Shown: in pieces, positions 7,906-16,294 of the stretch | Layout: each line of letters starts with the position of its first letter | Position numbering within the stretch: the stretch's first letter is position 1 | Assembly (NCBI RefSeq): GCF_024519315.1 | Contig: NZ_JANIIC010000001.1 | Location: 186,001-250,000 of the forward strand | Length of the DNA stretch: 64,000 bases | Origin: Streptomyces malaysiensis subsp. samsunensis | GTDB lineage: Bacteria > Actinomycetota > Actinomycetes > Streptomycetales > Streptomycetaceae | Direction: 5' to 3' | The notes under the pieces: model-generated | What the model saw: the letters and a program-made list of their open reading frames with translations, nothing else | The model's database searches: none | Told to the model about the DNA's origin: nothing | Program-made: the position numbers and the translations under genes

Positions 7906-8257
7906 CCCGAGGTCTTGTTCTCCGTTCCGACCGCTGCGTCAGTCCCGGTAGTCCGGGGCGACACGTGCGGTGGGTCGGAGCGGGCACGGTGAGGACTCCC
8001 TCGGGGCGGGGTGACGTCAGGGGACAGTTTCCCCACGCACGCCTCGTGTCACCGACCGGCCGGCCGCCCCGCGACCGATCACCCTCCGCGCGGGCGACCG
8101 GCACGCCTCCGCCCTCTCCTGACCGAAACGCAGGGCCCCCGCGCGAGTCGACCGCGCGGGGGCCCCTTTTCCGCCTGCCCGTGTGTTCGGTGAGAAGACG
8201 ATCACGCAAGCAGGTGGTCTGGTGGGCGCTCCGGGTTACGGAGTCACGGGTTACGGG
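7906..8257. other. Intergenic region with terminator and CCGTAACC repeats
   Basis: This 352-base gap lies between the convergent acetyltransferase and sodF genes. No coding frame is convincing. It holds the hairpin at 8133-8170. At its sodF end (about 8230-8262) three short tandem CCGTAACC-type repeats overlap the sodF stop. Confidence 0.5.
8133..8170. terminator. 13-bp GC hairpin with T tract
   Basis: Arms 8133-8145 (gggcccccgcgcg) and 8153-8165 pair perfectly around a 7-base loop and are followed by cTTTT on the plus strand. It ends the XRE/GNAT unit. The same arm sequence recurs at 11448-11480. Confidence 0.88.
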
Positions 8258-8899
8258 TTACGGGGCCAGCAGCAGGTTGTGGGCGCGCTCCTTGGCGGCC
8301 GTGTAGCGGCGGGCCACATCCTGCCAGTTGACGACCTTCCACATGGCCTCGATGAAGTCCACCTTCTGGTTCTTGTACTGCAAATAGAAGGCGTGCTCCC
8401 AAGCGTCGAAGACCAGGATCGGCACCGAGCCCTGGCCCACGTTCCCCTGGTGGTCGTAGACCTGCTCCACCACCAGCCGCGCGCTGACCGGCTCGTACGC
8501 CAGCACGCCCCAGCCCGAACCCTGGGTGGTGGCCGCGGCCTTGGACAGCTGGGCCTTGAGGCCCGCGAAGGAGCCGAAGTCCTCGGCGATGGCGCCGGCC
8601 AGCTCTCCGACCCCGTCCTTCTCCAGCGGCTCGCCGCCGCCGTCGCCGGTCATGTTGTGCCAGTAGATGCTGTGCAGGATGTGGCCGGACAGATGGAAGG
8701 CCAGGTTCTTCTCGAGCCCGTTGATCGAGCCCCACTGATCCTTGTCCCGTGCCTCCGCGAGCTGCTCCATCGTGTCGTTCGCGCCCTTGACGTAGGCGGC
8801 GTGGTGCTTGTCGTGGTGCAGCTCGATGATCTCGGGGCTGATGACCGGGGCCAGCGCCGAGTAGTCGTACGGAAGTTCAGGAAGTGTGTAGATGGCCAT
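8258..8899 (-). CDS. sodF: Fe/Mn-family superoxide dismutase
   Basis: The product is 213 residues and starts [18 protein letters not shown]. It dismutates superoxide in the cytoplasm. Metal ligands are visible: His in [14 protein letters not shown] (near 27), His in [14 protein letters not shown] (near 78), and Asp and His in [15 protein letters not shown] (near 170). Frame-open sequence extends further upstream, but only the ATG at 8899 gives the family N-terminus. In Streptomyces the iron enzyme SodF is repressed by nickel through Nur, and a matching operator lies 23 bases upstream. Neighbouring core genes fit the S. coelicolor sodF1 context. Confidence 0.95.
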   Translation of the reverse strand: MAIYTLPELPYDYSALAPVISPEIIELHHDKHHAAYVKGANDTMEQLAEARDKDQWGSINGLEKNLAFHLSGHILHSIYWHNMTGDGGGEPLEKDGVGELAGAIAEDFGSFAGLKAQLSKAAATTQGSGWGVLAYEPVSARLVVEQVYDHQGNVGQGSVPILVFDAWEHAFYLQYKNQKVDFIEAMWKVVNWQDVARRYTAAKERAHNLLLAP

Positions 8900-8921
8900 G
8901 CGAAGCCCTTCGGACCGCTTA

Positions 8922-8938
8922 TTGCAATTAACTTGCAA
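8922..8938 (-). promoter_or_regulatory. Nur (nickel Fur-family) operator
   Basis: TTGCAA-TTAAC-TTGCAA matches the published Nur consensus tTGCaa-N5-ttGCAA exactly at both halves. It is centred about 31 bases upstream of the sodF start codon. Nickel-bound Nur would block sodF transcription when NiSOD can be used. Confidence 0.85.
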
Positions 8939-8949
8939 GTACACGCTAT

Positions 8950-9154
8950 CAGCAAGAGCGTTTTGCGCCACCGGACGTACTCCGGCCGCTCCAGCACCGC
9001 ATGGGGCAAGCTGGACGAGGCCGTCGGGGCGCTCAGGGAGCTCATCAAACGCCGCGAACGGGTGCTGGGAACCCAGCACCCGTTCGTCGTGGAGAACCGC
9101 GAGTGGCTTGCCGAATGGCGGGCCGAAGGCGAAGCCCGGCCTGATCGGCCCTGA
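8950..9154 (+). pseudogene. C-terminal remnant of a tetratricopeptide-repeat protein
   Basis: From about 8950 the plus strand reads a frame ending [21 protein letters not shown], then [14 protein letters not shown] and a stop at 9154. This resembles the last repeat of Streptomyces TPR proteins with the ERVLGxxHP pattern. No start or upstream repeats exist. The frame begins inside the sodF promoter region. The stop abuts the convergent permease stop (9155). I read it as a relic. A short functional gene is unlikely. Confidence 0.5.
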
Positions 9155-10582
9155 TCAGGGCTGCTGTCGCGCCGTCGCCATCCGCTGCCGTACGGCTCCG
9201 GTGATCGCGAGCGCGATCGCCAGCGCGGCCGTGGCGTACAGCTGGCTGCGGGTGTCGCTCTCGCGGAGCATCAGGACCAGCACACCGGCCGTGCCGGCCA
9301 GCGCGACCCAGGTCAGGTAGGGGAAGAGCCACATCTTCACCACGAGCTTCTCCGGGGCCTCGCGCTGCAAGCGGGTGCGCATCCGAAGCTGGGCGACGGC
9401 GATGAAGCTCCAGACCACCAGCACCGCGGCGCCGACCATGTTGAGCAGCCATTTGAAGATGGTGTCCGGCCACCAGTAGCTGAGCAGCACCGCGACGAAG
9501 CCGAAGAAGGAGGAGGCGAGCACGGTGAGGCGGGGCACACCGCCGGTGACCCGGCCCAGGAAGGCGGGGCCCTCGCCGCGGGTGACCAGGGAGTAGGACA
9601 TGCGGGAGGCGCCGTAGATGTTGGCGTTCATCGCGGAGAGCAGCGCGATCAGCACGATCACGTTCATGATGTCGCCGGCCGCCGGGATGTCGAGGTAGTC
9701 GAGCACGGCCACGTACGGGCCCTGCTCGACCACGGCCTTGTCGTTCCACGGGATGAGCGTGACCACGATGAGCATCGAGCCGACGTAGAAGAGGGCGATG
9801 CGCCACATCACGGTGCGCACCGCGACCGCGACGCTCTTGACCGGGTTCTCGGACTCGGCCGCCGCGATCGTGACCGTCTCCAGGCCGCCGTAGGCGAAGA
9901 CGGACGCCAGCAGGCCGACGACCAGGCCGTTCACGCCGTTGGGCAGGAAGCCGCCGTCACCGCTGAGATGGGAGCCGCCGGGGGCGTCGGTGCCCGGCAG
10001 GACGCCGAGGATCGCGAGCACGCCCAGGACGAGGAAGATGGTGATCGCGGCGATCTTCAGCGCGGCGAACCAGAACTCGAACTCGCCGAAGTTGCTGACC
10101 GCCGCGAGGTTCGTTCCGCAGAAGATCGCCATGAAGAGGGCGACCCACATCCAGGATTCGGTGCCCGGGAACCACTGGACCATGATCCCGGCCGCGCCGA
10201 TCGCCTCGGCGGCGAGGGCCACGCACAGCGTGATCCAGAACATCCAGCCCGCCGTGAACCCGGCCCAGGGCCCGATCGCCCGCTCGGCGTGGACGGAGAA
10301 CGAGCCGGAGGCCGGGTTGGCCGCCGACATCTCGCCGAGCATCCGCATCACGAGCAGCACCAGCAGCCCGGACAGCACATAGGCGACCACGATCGACGGA
10401 CCGGCGGCGGCGATTCCGGCGCCGGAGCCGACGAACAGCCCCGCGCCGATCACACCTCCGAGGGCGATCATCGACAGATGGCGCTGCTTGAGGCCGTGGG
10501 AGAGCGACGACGCGGCGGTCGCGCCCGCCCCCGTCTCCTCGACGGCGCCGGATGGCGCGGAGGACGCGGATGTCCGGTTCAT
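9155..10582 (-). CDS. APC-family amino-acid permease (second copy)
   Basis: This 475-residue transporter is closely related to the permease at 1623-3107. The TM1 motif LKQRHLSMIALGGVIGAGLF and MRMLGEMSAANPASGSF are nearly identical, as are FGEFEFWFAALK and the EKLVVKMWLFPYLTW C-terminal segment. About 12 membrane spans are visible. It presumably moves an amino acid by cation symport, and its substrate may differ from that of the first copy. The N-terminal Ser/Ala/Gly-rich tail of about 28 residues is cytoplasmic. The gene is divergent from bioY across a 253-base gap. Confidence 0.92.
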   Translation of the reverse strand: MNRTSASSAPSGAVEETGAGATAASSLSHGLKQRHLSMIALGGVIGAGLFVGSGAGIAAAGPSIVVAYVLSGLLVLLVMRMLGEMSAANPASGSFSVHAERAIGPWAGFTAGWMFWITLCVALAAEAIGAAGIMVQWFPGTESWMWVALFMAIFCGTNLAAVSNFGEFEFWFAALKIAAITIFLVLGVLAILGVLPGTDAPGGSHLSGDGGFLPNGVNGLVVGLLASVFAYGGLETVTIAAAESENPVKSVAVAVRTVMWRIALFYVGSMLIVVTLIPWNDKAVVEQGPYVAVLDYLDIPAAGDIMNVIVLIALLSAMNANIYGASRMSYSLVTRGEGPAFLGRVTGGVPRLTVLASSFFGFVAVLLSYWWPDTIFKWLLNMVGAAVLVVWSFIAVAQLRMRTRLQREAPEKLVVKMWLFPYLTWVALAGTAGVLVLMLRESDTRSQLYATAALAIALAITGAVRQRMATARQQP

Positions 10583-10835
10583 TCTTCTTCTCTGTCCCTT
10601 ACGAGGGCCGGGGGTGGCGGATGCAAAACGTCCCCAGTGTGAGGGGCGCGCCCTGGCGGGACAACATCGCGGAAGATCTTTTCTGGATATCGGACGCCGA
10701 TGTCACGCTCGATCGGGAAGGTCTGCCGGAAGCCGCCAACCCGATGCGTCCGCCTTTGTGGCCATCCGACGGTGTCCGGGGCCCCCGCGCCGGGTTAGCG
10801 TCGCGGTATCACCCTCTGACCTGGGAGCTTCGCTG
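10583..10835. promoter_or_regulatory. Divergent region permease / bioY
   Basis: This 253-base gap between divergent genes contains an A/T-rich patch at about 10676-10700 suited to promoter elements. A plus-strand open frame (10552-10836) crosses it but lacks a ribosome site and coding bias. I could not define a biotin-repressor operator. Confidence 0.4.
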
Positions 10836-11429
10836 ATGAGCACTGTTTCTGCCGCCGCCTCGCCCGGTACGGTCCTCGCGGACGCGGTCTTCCCCGCCCG
10901 GCGCGTCCTGGCCCGGGACACCGCGCTGGTCATCGGGGGCGCCGTGCTCACCGGCCTGGCCGCCCAGATCTCGGTGCCCGTCCCCGGCTCGCCGGTGCCG
11001 GTGACCGGCCAGACGTTCGCCGCGCTGCTGGTGGGCACCTCGCTGGGCGCCCGGCGCGGCTTCCTGTCGCTGGCGCTGTACACCCTGGTCGGCATGGCGG
11101 GCATGCCGTGGTTCGCCGAGGGCTCCTCCGGTGCCGCCATGCCGTCGTTCGGCTATGTGCTGGGCATGATGCTGGCGGCGACCGTGGTGGGCGCGCTGGC
11201 CCGGCGCGGCGGCGACCGAGGGGTGCTGCGCACCGCGGGCACCATGGCGGTCGGCTCCGCGGTCACCTACGCCGTGGGCGTCCCCTACCTCGCGCTGGCC
11301 ACCCACATCTCCCTCGGCGAGGCGATCGCGGCCGGGCTCACCCCGTTCCTGATCGGCGACGCGCTGAAGGCCGCGCTGGCGATGGGCGCGCTGCCGGCCG
11401 CCTGGAAGCTGGTGGGCCGCCGGGGCTGA
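10836..11429 (+). CDS. bioY: Biotin transporter BioY
   Basis: This 197-residue membrane protein is the S component of an energy-coupling-factor biotin importer. LTGLAAQISVPVPGSPVPVTGQTFAALLVG near residues 40-70 is the BioY signature, followed by YTLVGMAGMPWFA and FGYVLGMMLAATVVG. Six hydrophobic spans are visible. The start at ATG 10836 was chosen for family length and for the GGGAG site upstream. No bioMN (EcfA/T) genes are adjacent, so it either acts alone or uses a shared ECF module. Confidence 0.92.
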   Translation: MSTVSAAASPGTVLADAVFPARRVLARDTALVIGGAVLTGLAAQISVPVPGSPVPVTGQTFAALLVGTSLGARRGFLSLALYTLVGMAGMPWFAEGSSGAAMPSFGYVLGMMLAATVVGALARRGGDRGVLRTAGTMAVGSAVTYAVGVPYLALATHISLGEAIAAGLTPFLIGDALKAALAMGALPAAWKLVGRRG

Positions 11430-11442
11430 GCCGGCGGAGAAG

Positions 11443-11480
11443 AAAAAGGGCCCCCGCGCGGTCGACTCGCGCGGGGGCCC
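11443..11480. terminator. Bidirectional GC hairpin between bioY and DsbA-family gene
   Basis: Arms 11448-11460 (gggcccccgcgcg) and 11468-11480 flank a 7-base loop, with AAAAA on the left that becomes a U tract for minus-strand transcripts. It therefore mainly ends the thiol-protein gene. The stem is identical to that at 8133-8165. Confidence 0.88.
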
Positions 11481-11510
11481 TGCCGTGGCGGCGGCCGAGG
11501 AGATCGGTCG

Positions 11511-12146
11511 TCAGTCGAAGATCGGGCCGACCGTGCGGGTCCGCTTGATCTCGTAGAAGCCGGGGATCGAGGCGACCATCAGGGTGCCGTCCCACAGCTT
11601 GGCGGCCTCCTCGCCCTTGGGGGCCGGGGTGACCACCGGGCCGAAGAAGGCGATCTGCTCACCGTCCGAGCCGGGGACGGCGATCACAGGGGTGCCCACG
11701 TCCTGGCCGACCAGGTCGATGCCCTCCTTGTGGGAGGCGCGCAGCTCAGTGTCGTAGGCGTCGGAATCGGCGTAGTCGGCGAGGTCGGCAGGGAGGCCGG
11801 CCTCCTCCAGGGCGGCCACGATCGTCTCGCGGCTCTTCTCCAGGCCCTGGTTGTGGAAGCGGGTGCCGAGGGCGGTGTAGAGGGGGCCGAGGACCTCGCT
11901 GCCGTGCTTCTGCTCGGCGGCGATGCAGACCCGCACCGGGCCCCAGGCGGTCTTCAGCAGCTCGCGGTACTCCTCGGGCAGCTCGTCCAGCTTGGGCTCG
12001 TTGAGCACGGCGAGGCTCATGACGTGCCAACGCACCTCGACCGGGCGCACCTTCTCCACCTCGAGCATCCAGCGCGAGGTCATCCAGGCCCAGGGACACA
12101 GCGGATCGAACCAGAAATCAGCGGGGGTCTTGGCAGTCTCGGTCAC
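11511..12146 (-). CDS. DsbA-family thioredoxin-fold protein (mycothiol-dependent nitroreductase Rv2466c type)
   Basis: The start at GTG 12146 has a GAGGAG site upstream and gives 211 residues. DFWFDPLCPWAWMTSRWMLEVE at about 10-31 is the active-site region, with a CPWA motif in place of CPWC, so only one active-site Cys remains. An all-helical insert follows. VGTPVIAVPG near 150 supplies the cis-Pro loop of the fold. Rv2466c of M. tuberculosis uses mycothiol to reduce nitro compounds. The Streptomyces members are mostly uncharacterised, and the missing resolving Cys points to a monothiol mechanism. It is divergent from pepN. Confidence 0.85.
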   Translation of the reverse strand: MTETAKTPADFWFDPLCPWAWMTSRWMLEVEKVRPVEVRWHVMSLAVLNEPKLDELPEEYRELLKTAWGPVRVCIAAEQKHGSEVLGPLYTALGTRFHNQGLEKSRETIVAALEEAGLPADLADYADSDAYDTELRASHKEGIDLVGQDVGTPVIAVPGSDGEQIAFFGPVVTPAPKGEEAAKLWDGTLMVASIPGFYEIKRTRTVGPIFD

Positions 12147-12315
12147 GGTTTCTCCTCGGGCGGGCACATAGATATCGCAAACGAATAGAGAGTTGGCTAC
12201 TTCAACCAACGCGGGCGGGACGGAGCCCATTCCCCGATTCCGCCTGTCGGTGCACCGTGACATGATTCCCGCTGTCCGATATCCGAGATGCGAGACAGTG
12301 CCGAGGGAGTCGCTC

Positions 12316-14934
12316 GTGCCCGGTGAGAACCTGACCCGTGACGAGGCCCGTGAGCGGGCGAAGCTGCTGGCCGTCGAGGCGTATGAGGTGGCGCTCGATC
12401 TGCGGTCCGCGGTCGGTGAGCACACCGGGTCCGGACCGCGCACCTACCGCTCCACGACGGCCATCCGCTTCCGCTGCGCCGAGCCGGGCGCGGCGACCTT
12501 CGCCGATCTGCTGGCGCCCTCCGTGACCTCGGTGCGGCTCAACGGGCGGGAGCTGGACCCGGCGGCGGTCTTCGACGGCTCGCGGATCGCGCTGGACGGC
12601 CTCGCCACCGAGAACGAGCTGGTGGTGGACGCGCAGTGCGCCTTCAGCCGCACCGGCGAGGGGCTGCACCGCTTCGTGGACCCGGAGGACGGCGAGGTCT
12701 ACCTCTACACCCAGTACGAGCCGGCCGACTGCCGCCGGGTCTTCGCCAACTTCGAACAGCCCGACCTCAAGGCCCCGTTCACCTTCTCGGTGACCGCCCC
12801 GGAGGGCTGGACGGTGCTGAGCAACGGGGACGTGGACCGGGTGGAGCCGTCCGGTGCCGGCGACGGGGCCACCACCAGCCACTTCGTCACCACCCGGCCC
12901 ATCTCGACGTACATCACGGCCGTGGTCGCCGGTCCGTACCACTATGTGAGCGACCACTACCGCCGCACGCTGCCGGACGGCTCGGAGCTGGAGATCCCGC
13001 TGGGCGCGCTGTGCCGCAAGGGGCTGGCCAAGCACTTCGACGCGGACGACATCTTCACCGTCACCAAGCAGGGCCTGGACTTCTTCCACGACCACTTCGA
13101 CTATCCGTACCCGTTCGGCAAGTACGACCAGGCGTTCGTGCCGGAGTACAACCTCGGCGCGATGGAGAACCCGGGCTGTGTGACCTTCCGGGAGGAATTC
13201 ATCTTCCGCGGCAAGGTCACGAAGGCGTCCTACGAGGGCCGGGCGAACGTCATCCTGCACGAGATGGCGCATATGTGGTTCGGCGATCTGGTGACCATGG
13301 AGTGGTGGGACGACCTGTGGCTCAAGGAGTCGTTCGCCGACTTCATGGGGGCGTTCTCCCTGGTCGGGGCGACCCGCTTCACCGATGGCTGGATCACCTT
13401 CGCCAACCGCCGCAAGGCATGGGCCTACCGCGCCGACCAGCTGCCCTCCACCCATCCGATCACGGCCGACATCCGTGACCTGGAGGACGCCAAGCTCAAC
13501 TTCGACGGGATCACCTACGCCAAGGGCGCGTCCGTGCTCAAGCAACTGGTGGCCTATGTCGGGCAGGACGCCTTCCTGGAGGGCGCGCGGCGCTACTTCA
13601 AGCGGCACGCGTACGGCAACACCCGGCTGTCGGATCTGCTGTCGGTGCTCGGCGAGACCTCGGGGCGGGACATGGCCACCTGGTCGCGCGCCTGGCTGGA
13701 GACCGCGGGGGTCAACGCGCTCACACCGCACGCCACCTATGACGCCGAGGGGCACATCACCGAGCTGGCGGTGGTCCAGGAGGCCGCCGAGAGCCATCCG
13801 ACGCTGCGGCCGCACCGGGTGGCCGTGGGGCTGTACCGCAAGGAGGCCCCGGTCGATGAGCGCGCCGGGGCGCTGGTGCGTTACGCCCGCGCCGAGGTGG
13901 ACGTCGACGGCCCCCGTACGGTCGTCCCCGAGCTGACCGGCGCCGCCCGGCCCGATCTGATCCTGGTCAACGACGACGACCTCACCTACTGCAAGATCCG
14001 CTTCGACGAGGGGTCGCTGGACACCCTGCGCGAGCACCTGGGCGAGCTGACCGATCCGCTCGCCCGCGCGCTGAGCTGGTCCGCGCTGTGGAACCTCACC
14101 CGCGACGCGCTGCTGCCCGCCCGCGACTATCTGGAGCTGGTGCGGCGGTTCGCCGGGGCCGAGAGCGATATCGGGGTGCTCCAGATGGTCCAGGCGTGGG
14201 CGCTGTCCGCCCTGCACCACTACTCGGCGCCGGACGCGCGCGAGGAGGCGGCCGCCCGGCTGGCCGAGGGCGCGCTGAGCGAGCTGCGGCTGGCCGAGCC
14301 GGGCAGTGGGCACCAGCTGGCCTGGGCGCGGTTCTTCGCCCAGGTCGCCGTCGCCGACTCCGAGCTGCGGCTGCTGCGCGGGCTGCTGGACGGCACGGCC
14401 CGGATCGACGGGCTGGATGTGGACCAGGAGCTGCGCTGGACGTTGCTGGCCGCGCTGGCCTCGAGCGGTGAGGCCGACGAGGCGCTGATCGCCGCCGAGC
14501 TGGCCCGCGACGACACCGCCTCCGGCAAGCGCCACCAGGTGCGGTGCCTGGCCGCCCGGCCCTCCGCCGCGGTCAAGGCCGAGGCGTGGGACGCGGTGGT
14601 GGAGTCCGACCGGCTCTCCAACGCGCTGGTGGAGGCCACCATCTCCGGTTTCGACCAGCCGGGGCAGCGGGATCTGCTGGCGCCGTACGCATCGCGCTAC
14701 TTCGAGGTGATCGAGCGCGTCTGGCAGGAGCGGTCGATCGAGATCGGGATGTCGATCGTGCGCGGGCTGTTCCCGGCCGCCCAGGGCGACGCCCCCACCC
14801 TGGAGGCGGCCGACGCCTGGCTGGACGGCCACCCGGACGCGGCGCCCGCACTGCGCCGGCTGGTCCTGGAGGCCCGCGACGACCTCGCCCGCGCCCTGCG
14901 CGGCCAGGAGTGCGACGCGAGGGCGACCACCTGA
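12316..14934 (+). CDS. pepN: M1-family aminopeptidase N (copy 1)
   Basis: This 872-residue zinc metallopeptidase releases N-terminal residues from peptides. The start at GTG 12316 was chosen because GAGGGAG precedes it and the N-terminus (VPGENLTRDEARERAKLL) matches the paralog at 19632. GAMEN is at residues 281-285 (exopeptidase motif). HEMAH at 315-319 plus the downstream Glu in WLKESFADF give the zinc site. The C-terminal half is the helical ERAP1-like domain. Product length is normal. It shares strong similarity throughout with pepN copy 2 about 7 kb away in the same orientation. It has no signal peptide. Confidence 0.94.
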   Translation: MPGENLTRDEARERAKLLAVEAYEVALDLRSAVGEHTGSGPRTYRSTTAIRFRCAEPGAATFADLLAPSVTSVRLNGRELDPAAVFDGSRIALDGLATENELVVDAQCAFSRTGEGLHRFVDPEDGEVYLYTQYEPADCRRVFANFEQPDLKAPFTFSVTAPEGWTVLSNGDVDRVEPSGAGDGATTSHFVTTRPISTYITAVVAGPYHYVSDHYRRTLPDGSELEIPLGALCRKGLAKHFDADDIFTVTKQGLDFFHDHFDYPYPFGKYDQAFVPEYNLGAMENPGCVTFREEFIFRGKVTKASYEGRANVILHEMAHMWFGDLVTMEWWDDLWLKESFADFMGAFSLVGATRFTDGWITFANRRKAWAYRADQLPSTHPITADIRDLEDAKLNFDGITYAKGASVLKQLVAYVGQDAFLEGARRYFKRHAYGNTRLSDLLSVLGETSGRDMATWSRAWLETAGVNALTPHATYDAEGHITELAVVQEAAESHPTLRPHRVAVGLYRKEAPVDERAGALVRYARAEVDVDGPRTVVPELTGAARPDLILVNDDDLTYCKIRFDEGSLDTLREHLGELTDPLARALSWSALWNLTRDALLPARDYLELVRRFAGAESDIGVLQMVQAWALSALHHYSAPDAREEAAARLAEGALSELRLAEPGSGHQLAWARFFAQVAVADSELRLLRGLLDGTARIDGLDVDQELRWTLLAALASSGEADEALIAAELARDDTASGKRHQVRCLAARPSAAVKAEAWDAVVESDRLSNALVEATISGFDQPGQRDLLAPYASRYFEVIERVWQERSIEIGMSIVRGLFPAAQGDAPTLEAADAWLDGHPDAAPALRRLVLEARDDLARALRGQECDARATT

Positions 14935-15000
14935 CGCACCCGGCACCCCATCGGACGCCCGGCACCCCCACGGACGCCCGGCGCCCCACCACGTCCGCGC

Positions 15001-15032
15001 GGTGCGGCCGTATCGCGCGATACGGCCGCACC
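15001..15032 (+). terminator. 32-base perfect palindrome after pepN
   Basis: ggtgcggccgtatcgc and its exact reverse complement are adjacent with no spacer, making a 16-bp stem that must open slightly for a loop. Its position 66 bases past the pepN stop suits a terminator. A protein-binding role is possible. Confidence 0.7.
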
Positions 15033-15093
15033 GGAACAGGGCCCAGGGCACAAGCTCCGGACCGGCACCGGGCAGCCCTTTCGGCATTCGAAC

Positions 15094-15113
15094 TGCCGTA
15101 CTTTAGTACAGCA
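15094..15113 (+). promoter_or_regulatory. Inverted repeat, possible operator
   Basis: The 20-base element TGCcGTACTttAGTACaGCA is an inverted repeat with one mismatched position. It lies 70 bases upstream of the AbiEi-like gene in an A/T-richer patch. It is a candidate autoregulatory site for that winged-helix protein. Confidence 0.5.
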
Positions 15114-15182
15114 TTGTCCGCTTATGTCGACGACTGTGTAACAGCGGTTAGCAGGTGGAGCGGAGACGGGAATGGCGGTGGC

Positions 15183-16205
15183 ATGAGCCACAACATGCCG
15201 CTGTCCCCCCGCCCCCTCCACCACCTCTCGGACGTCCAGCGCCGCGTCCTGACGACACGTCAGCTGCGTGAGCACGGTGTGACCGCGTCCGTCGCCGCGG
15301 AGCGCAGCCGGGCCGACGGGCCCTGGCAGCAGCTTCTGCCGGGTGTCCATCTGCTCCACCCCGGCCCGGCGACCAGCGAGGAGCGGCTGCTGGCCGCGCT
15401 GCTGTACACCGCGAGCCGTGGCCAGGGGGCCGACGGTCCGCGGCCGGACGGCGGTCCGTACGGCGAGGCGATGATCACCGGGCTGGCCGCGCTCGCCCTG
15501 CGCCACTTCTCCTCCGCTCCCCCGCTGGCCTCCCTCGACCACATCGACGTCCTGGTGCCCCGCACCCGGCGGCTGCGCGCCACCGGCTTCGTCCGCTTCG
15601 TCCGGGGCGGCCCCCTGCCCGGCCCCCAGTACCTCGCGGGGGTGCCCACCGCCCCGGTGGCCCGCGCCCTCGCCGACGCGGTCGCCCGGCTCACCGACGC
15701 CGTGCTGGTCCGCAGACTGCTCACCGAGTCCGTACGCCACGGCCACTGCGAGGCCGCGGCCCTCGTCGCCGAGCTGAACTCGGCCCGGCTGCTGTCCCGG
15801 CCCCATGTCGTGGACGCCGTGGACGCGCTGCTGGCCGAGGGCCGGGCGATCGCCGAGGGGCGGCTGTACGACATGGTGCGCGGCCACCATCTGCCCGAGC
15901 CTCTGTGGAACGTGGAGCTGCGGCTGCCCGGCGGGCCCGCCCTCGGCGGGGTGGACGCCTACTGGCGTGAGCAGGCGGTGGCGGTGGAGATCGACGCCCG
16001 GGCGCCGCGCCAGGACGAGGAGGTCTGGCGCGGCGGCCTCGGCCGCAAGCGCGAGCACCTGGAGCGGCTCGGCATCACGGTCGTGCGCATGACCCCGAAG
16101 AAGCTCCGGGAGTCCCCGGAGGAGCAGGCCGCGGTGGTCCGTACCGCCCTGGTCGCGGCGGCCGACCGCGACCCGGCCTCCTATGTGGTGGTCCTGCCGC
16201 GCTGA
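15183..16205 (+). CDS. AbiEi-antitoxin-like wHTH protein with DUF559/PD-(D/E)XK-like C-terminus
   Basis: This 340-residue protein starts MSHNMPLSPRPLHHLSDVQR. The region VLTTRQLREHGVTASVAAERSR at about 23-44 and the following LLPGVHLLHPGP resemble the winged helix of AbiEi-type antitoxins. The C-terminal LGGVDAYWREQAVAVEID, then RKREHLERLGITVVRMTPKKL (about 258-305), resembles DUF559/Vsr-like endonuclease folds. No AbiEii-type nucleotidyltransferase toxin gene is adjacent, so this is an orphan. Such orphans are common in Actinobacteria and uncharacterised. The function is unknown. A candidate operator precedes it. Confidence 0.65.
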   Translation: MSHNMPLSPRPLHHLSDVQRRVLTTRQLREHGVTASVAAERSRADGPWQQLLPGVHLLHPGPATSEERLLAALLYTASRGQGADGPRPDGGPYGEAMITGLAALALRHFSSAPPLASLDHIDVLVPRTRRLRATGFVRFVRGGPLPGPQYLAGVPTAPVARALADAVARLTDAVLVRRLLTESVRHGHCEAAALVAELNSARLLSRPHVVDAVDALLAEGRAIAEGRLYDMVRGHHLPEPLWNVELRLPGGPALGGVDAYWREQAVAVEIDARAPRQDEEVWRGGLGRKREHLERLGITVVRMTPKKLRESPEEQAAVVRTALVAAADRDPASYVVVLPR

Positions 16206-16207
16206 CG

Positions 16208-16240
16208 CCCCTGGGGCTTCGCGGGAGCGCGCCCCAGGGG
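16208..16240 (+). terminator. 10-bp hairpin terminator
   Basis: cccctggggc (16208-16217) pairs with gccccagggg (16231-16240) across a 13-base loop, directly after the AbiEi-like stop. Short GA-rich tandem repeats (gagcgggagag) follow to about 16290. Confidence 0.7.
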
Positions 16241-16294
16241 GCCTCACGGGAGCGGGAGAGGAGCGGGAGAGGAGCGGGAGGGCAGCGGGAGGGG

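Larger units (their letters stand above)
14935..15182. other. Intergenic region: short repeats, hairpin, operator
   Basis: This 248-base gap starts with degenerate tandem repeats of a cggacgcccggcacccc type (14940-14990). It then holds the perfect palindrome at 15001-15032 and the inverted repeat at 15094-15113 upstream of the next gene. No coding sequence is seen. Confidence 0.5.

Noticed and set aside
10552..10836. 94-codon plus-strand frame ending on the bioY start codon
   Set aside because: No ribosome site, poor third-position GC, and it overlaps the permease start. The TGATG overlap looks accidental.
12202..15087. Long antisense open frame (961 codons) opposite pepN copy 1
   Set aside because: It is a by-product of GC-rich third positions. 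Low-complexity Gly/Arg/Gln product, no ribosome site, and the plus strand carries a recognised gene.
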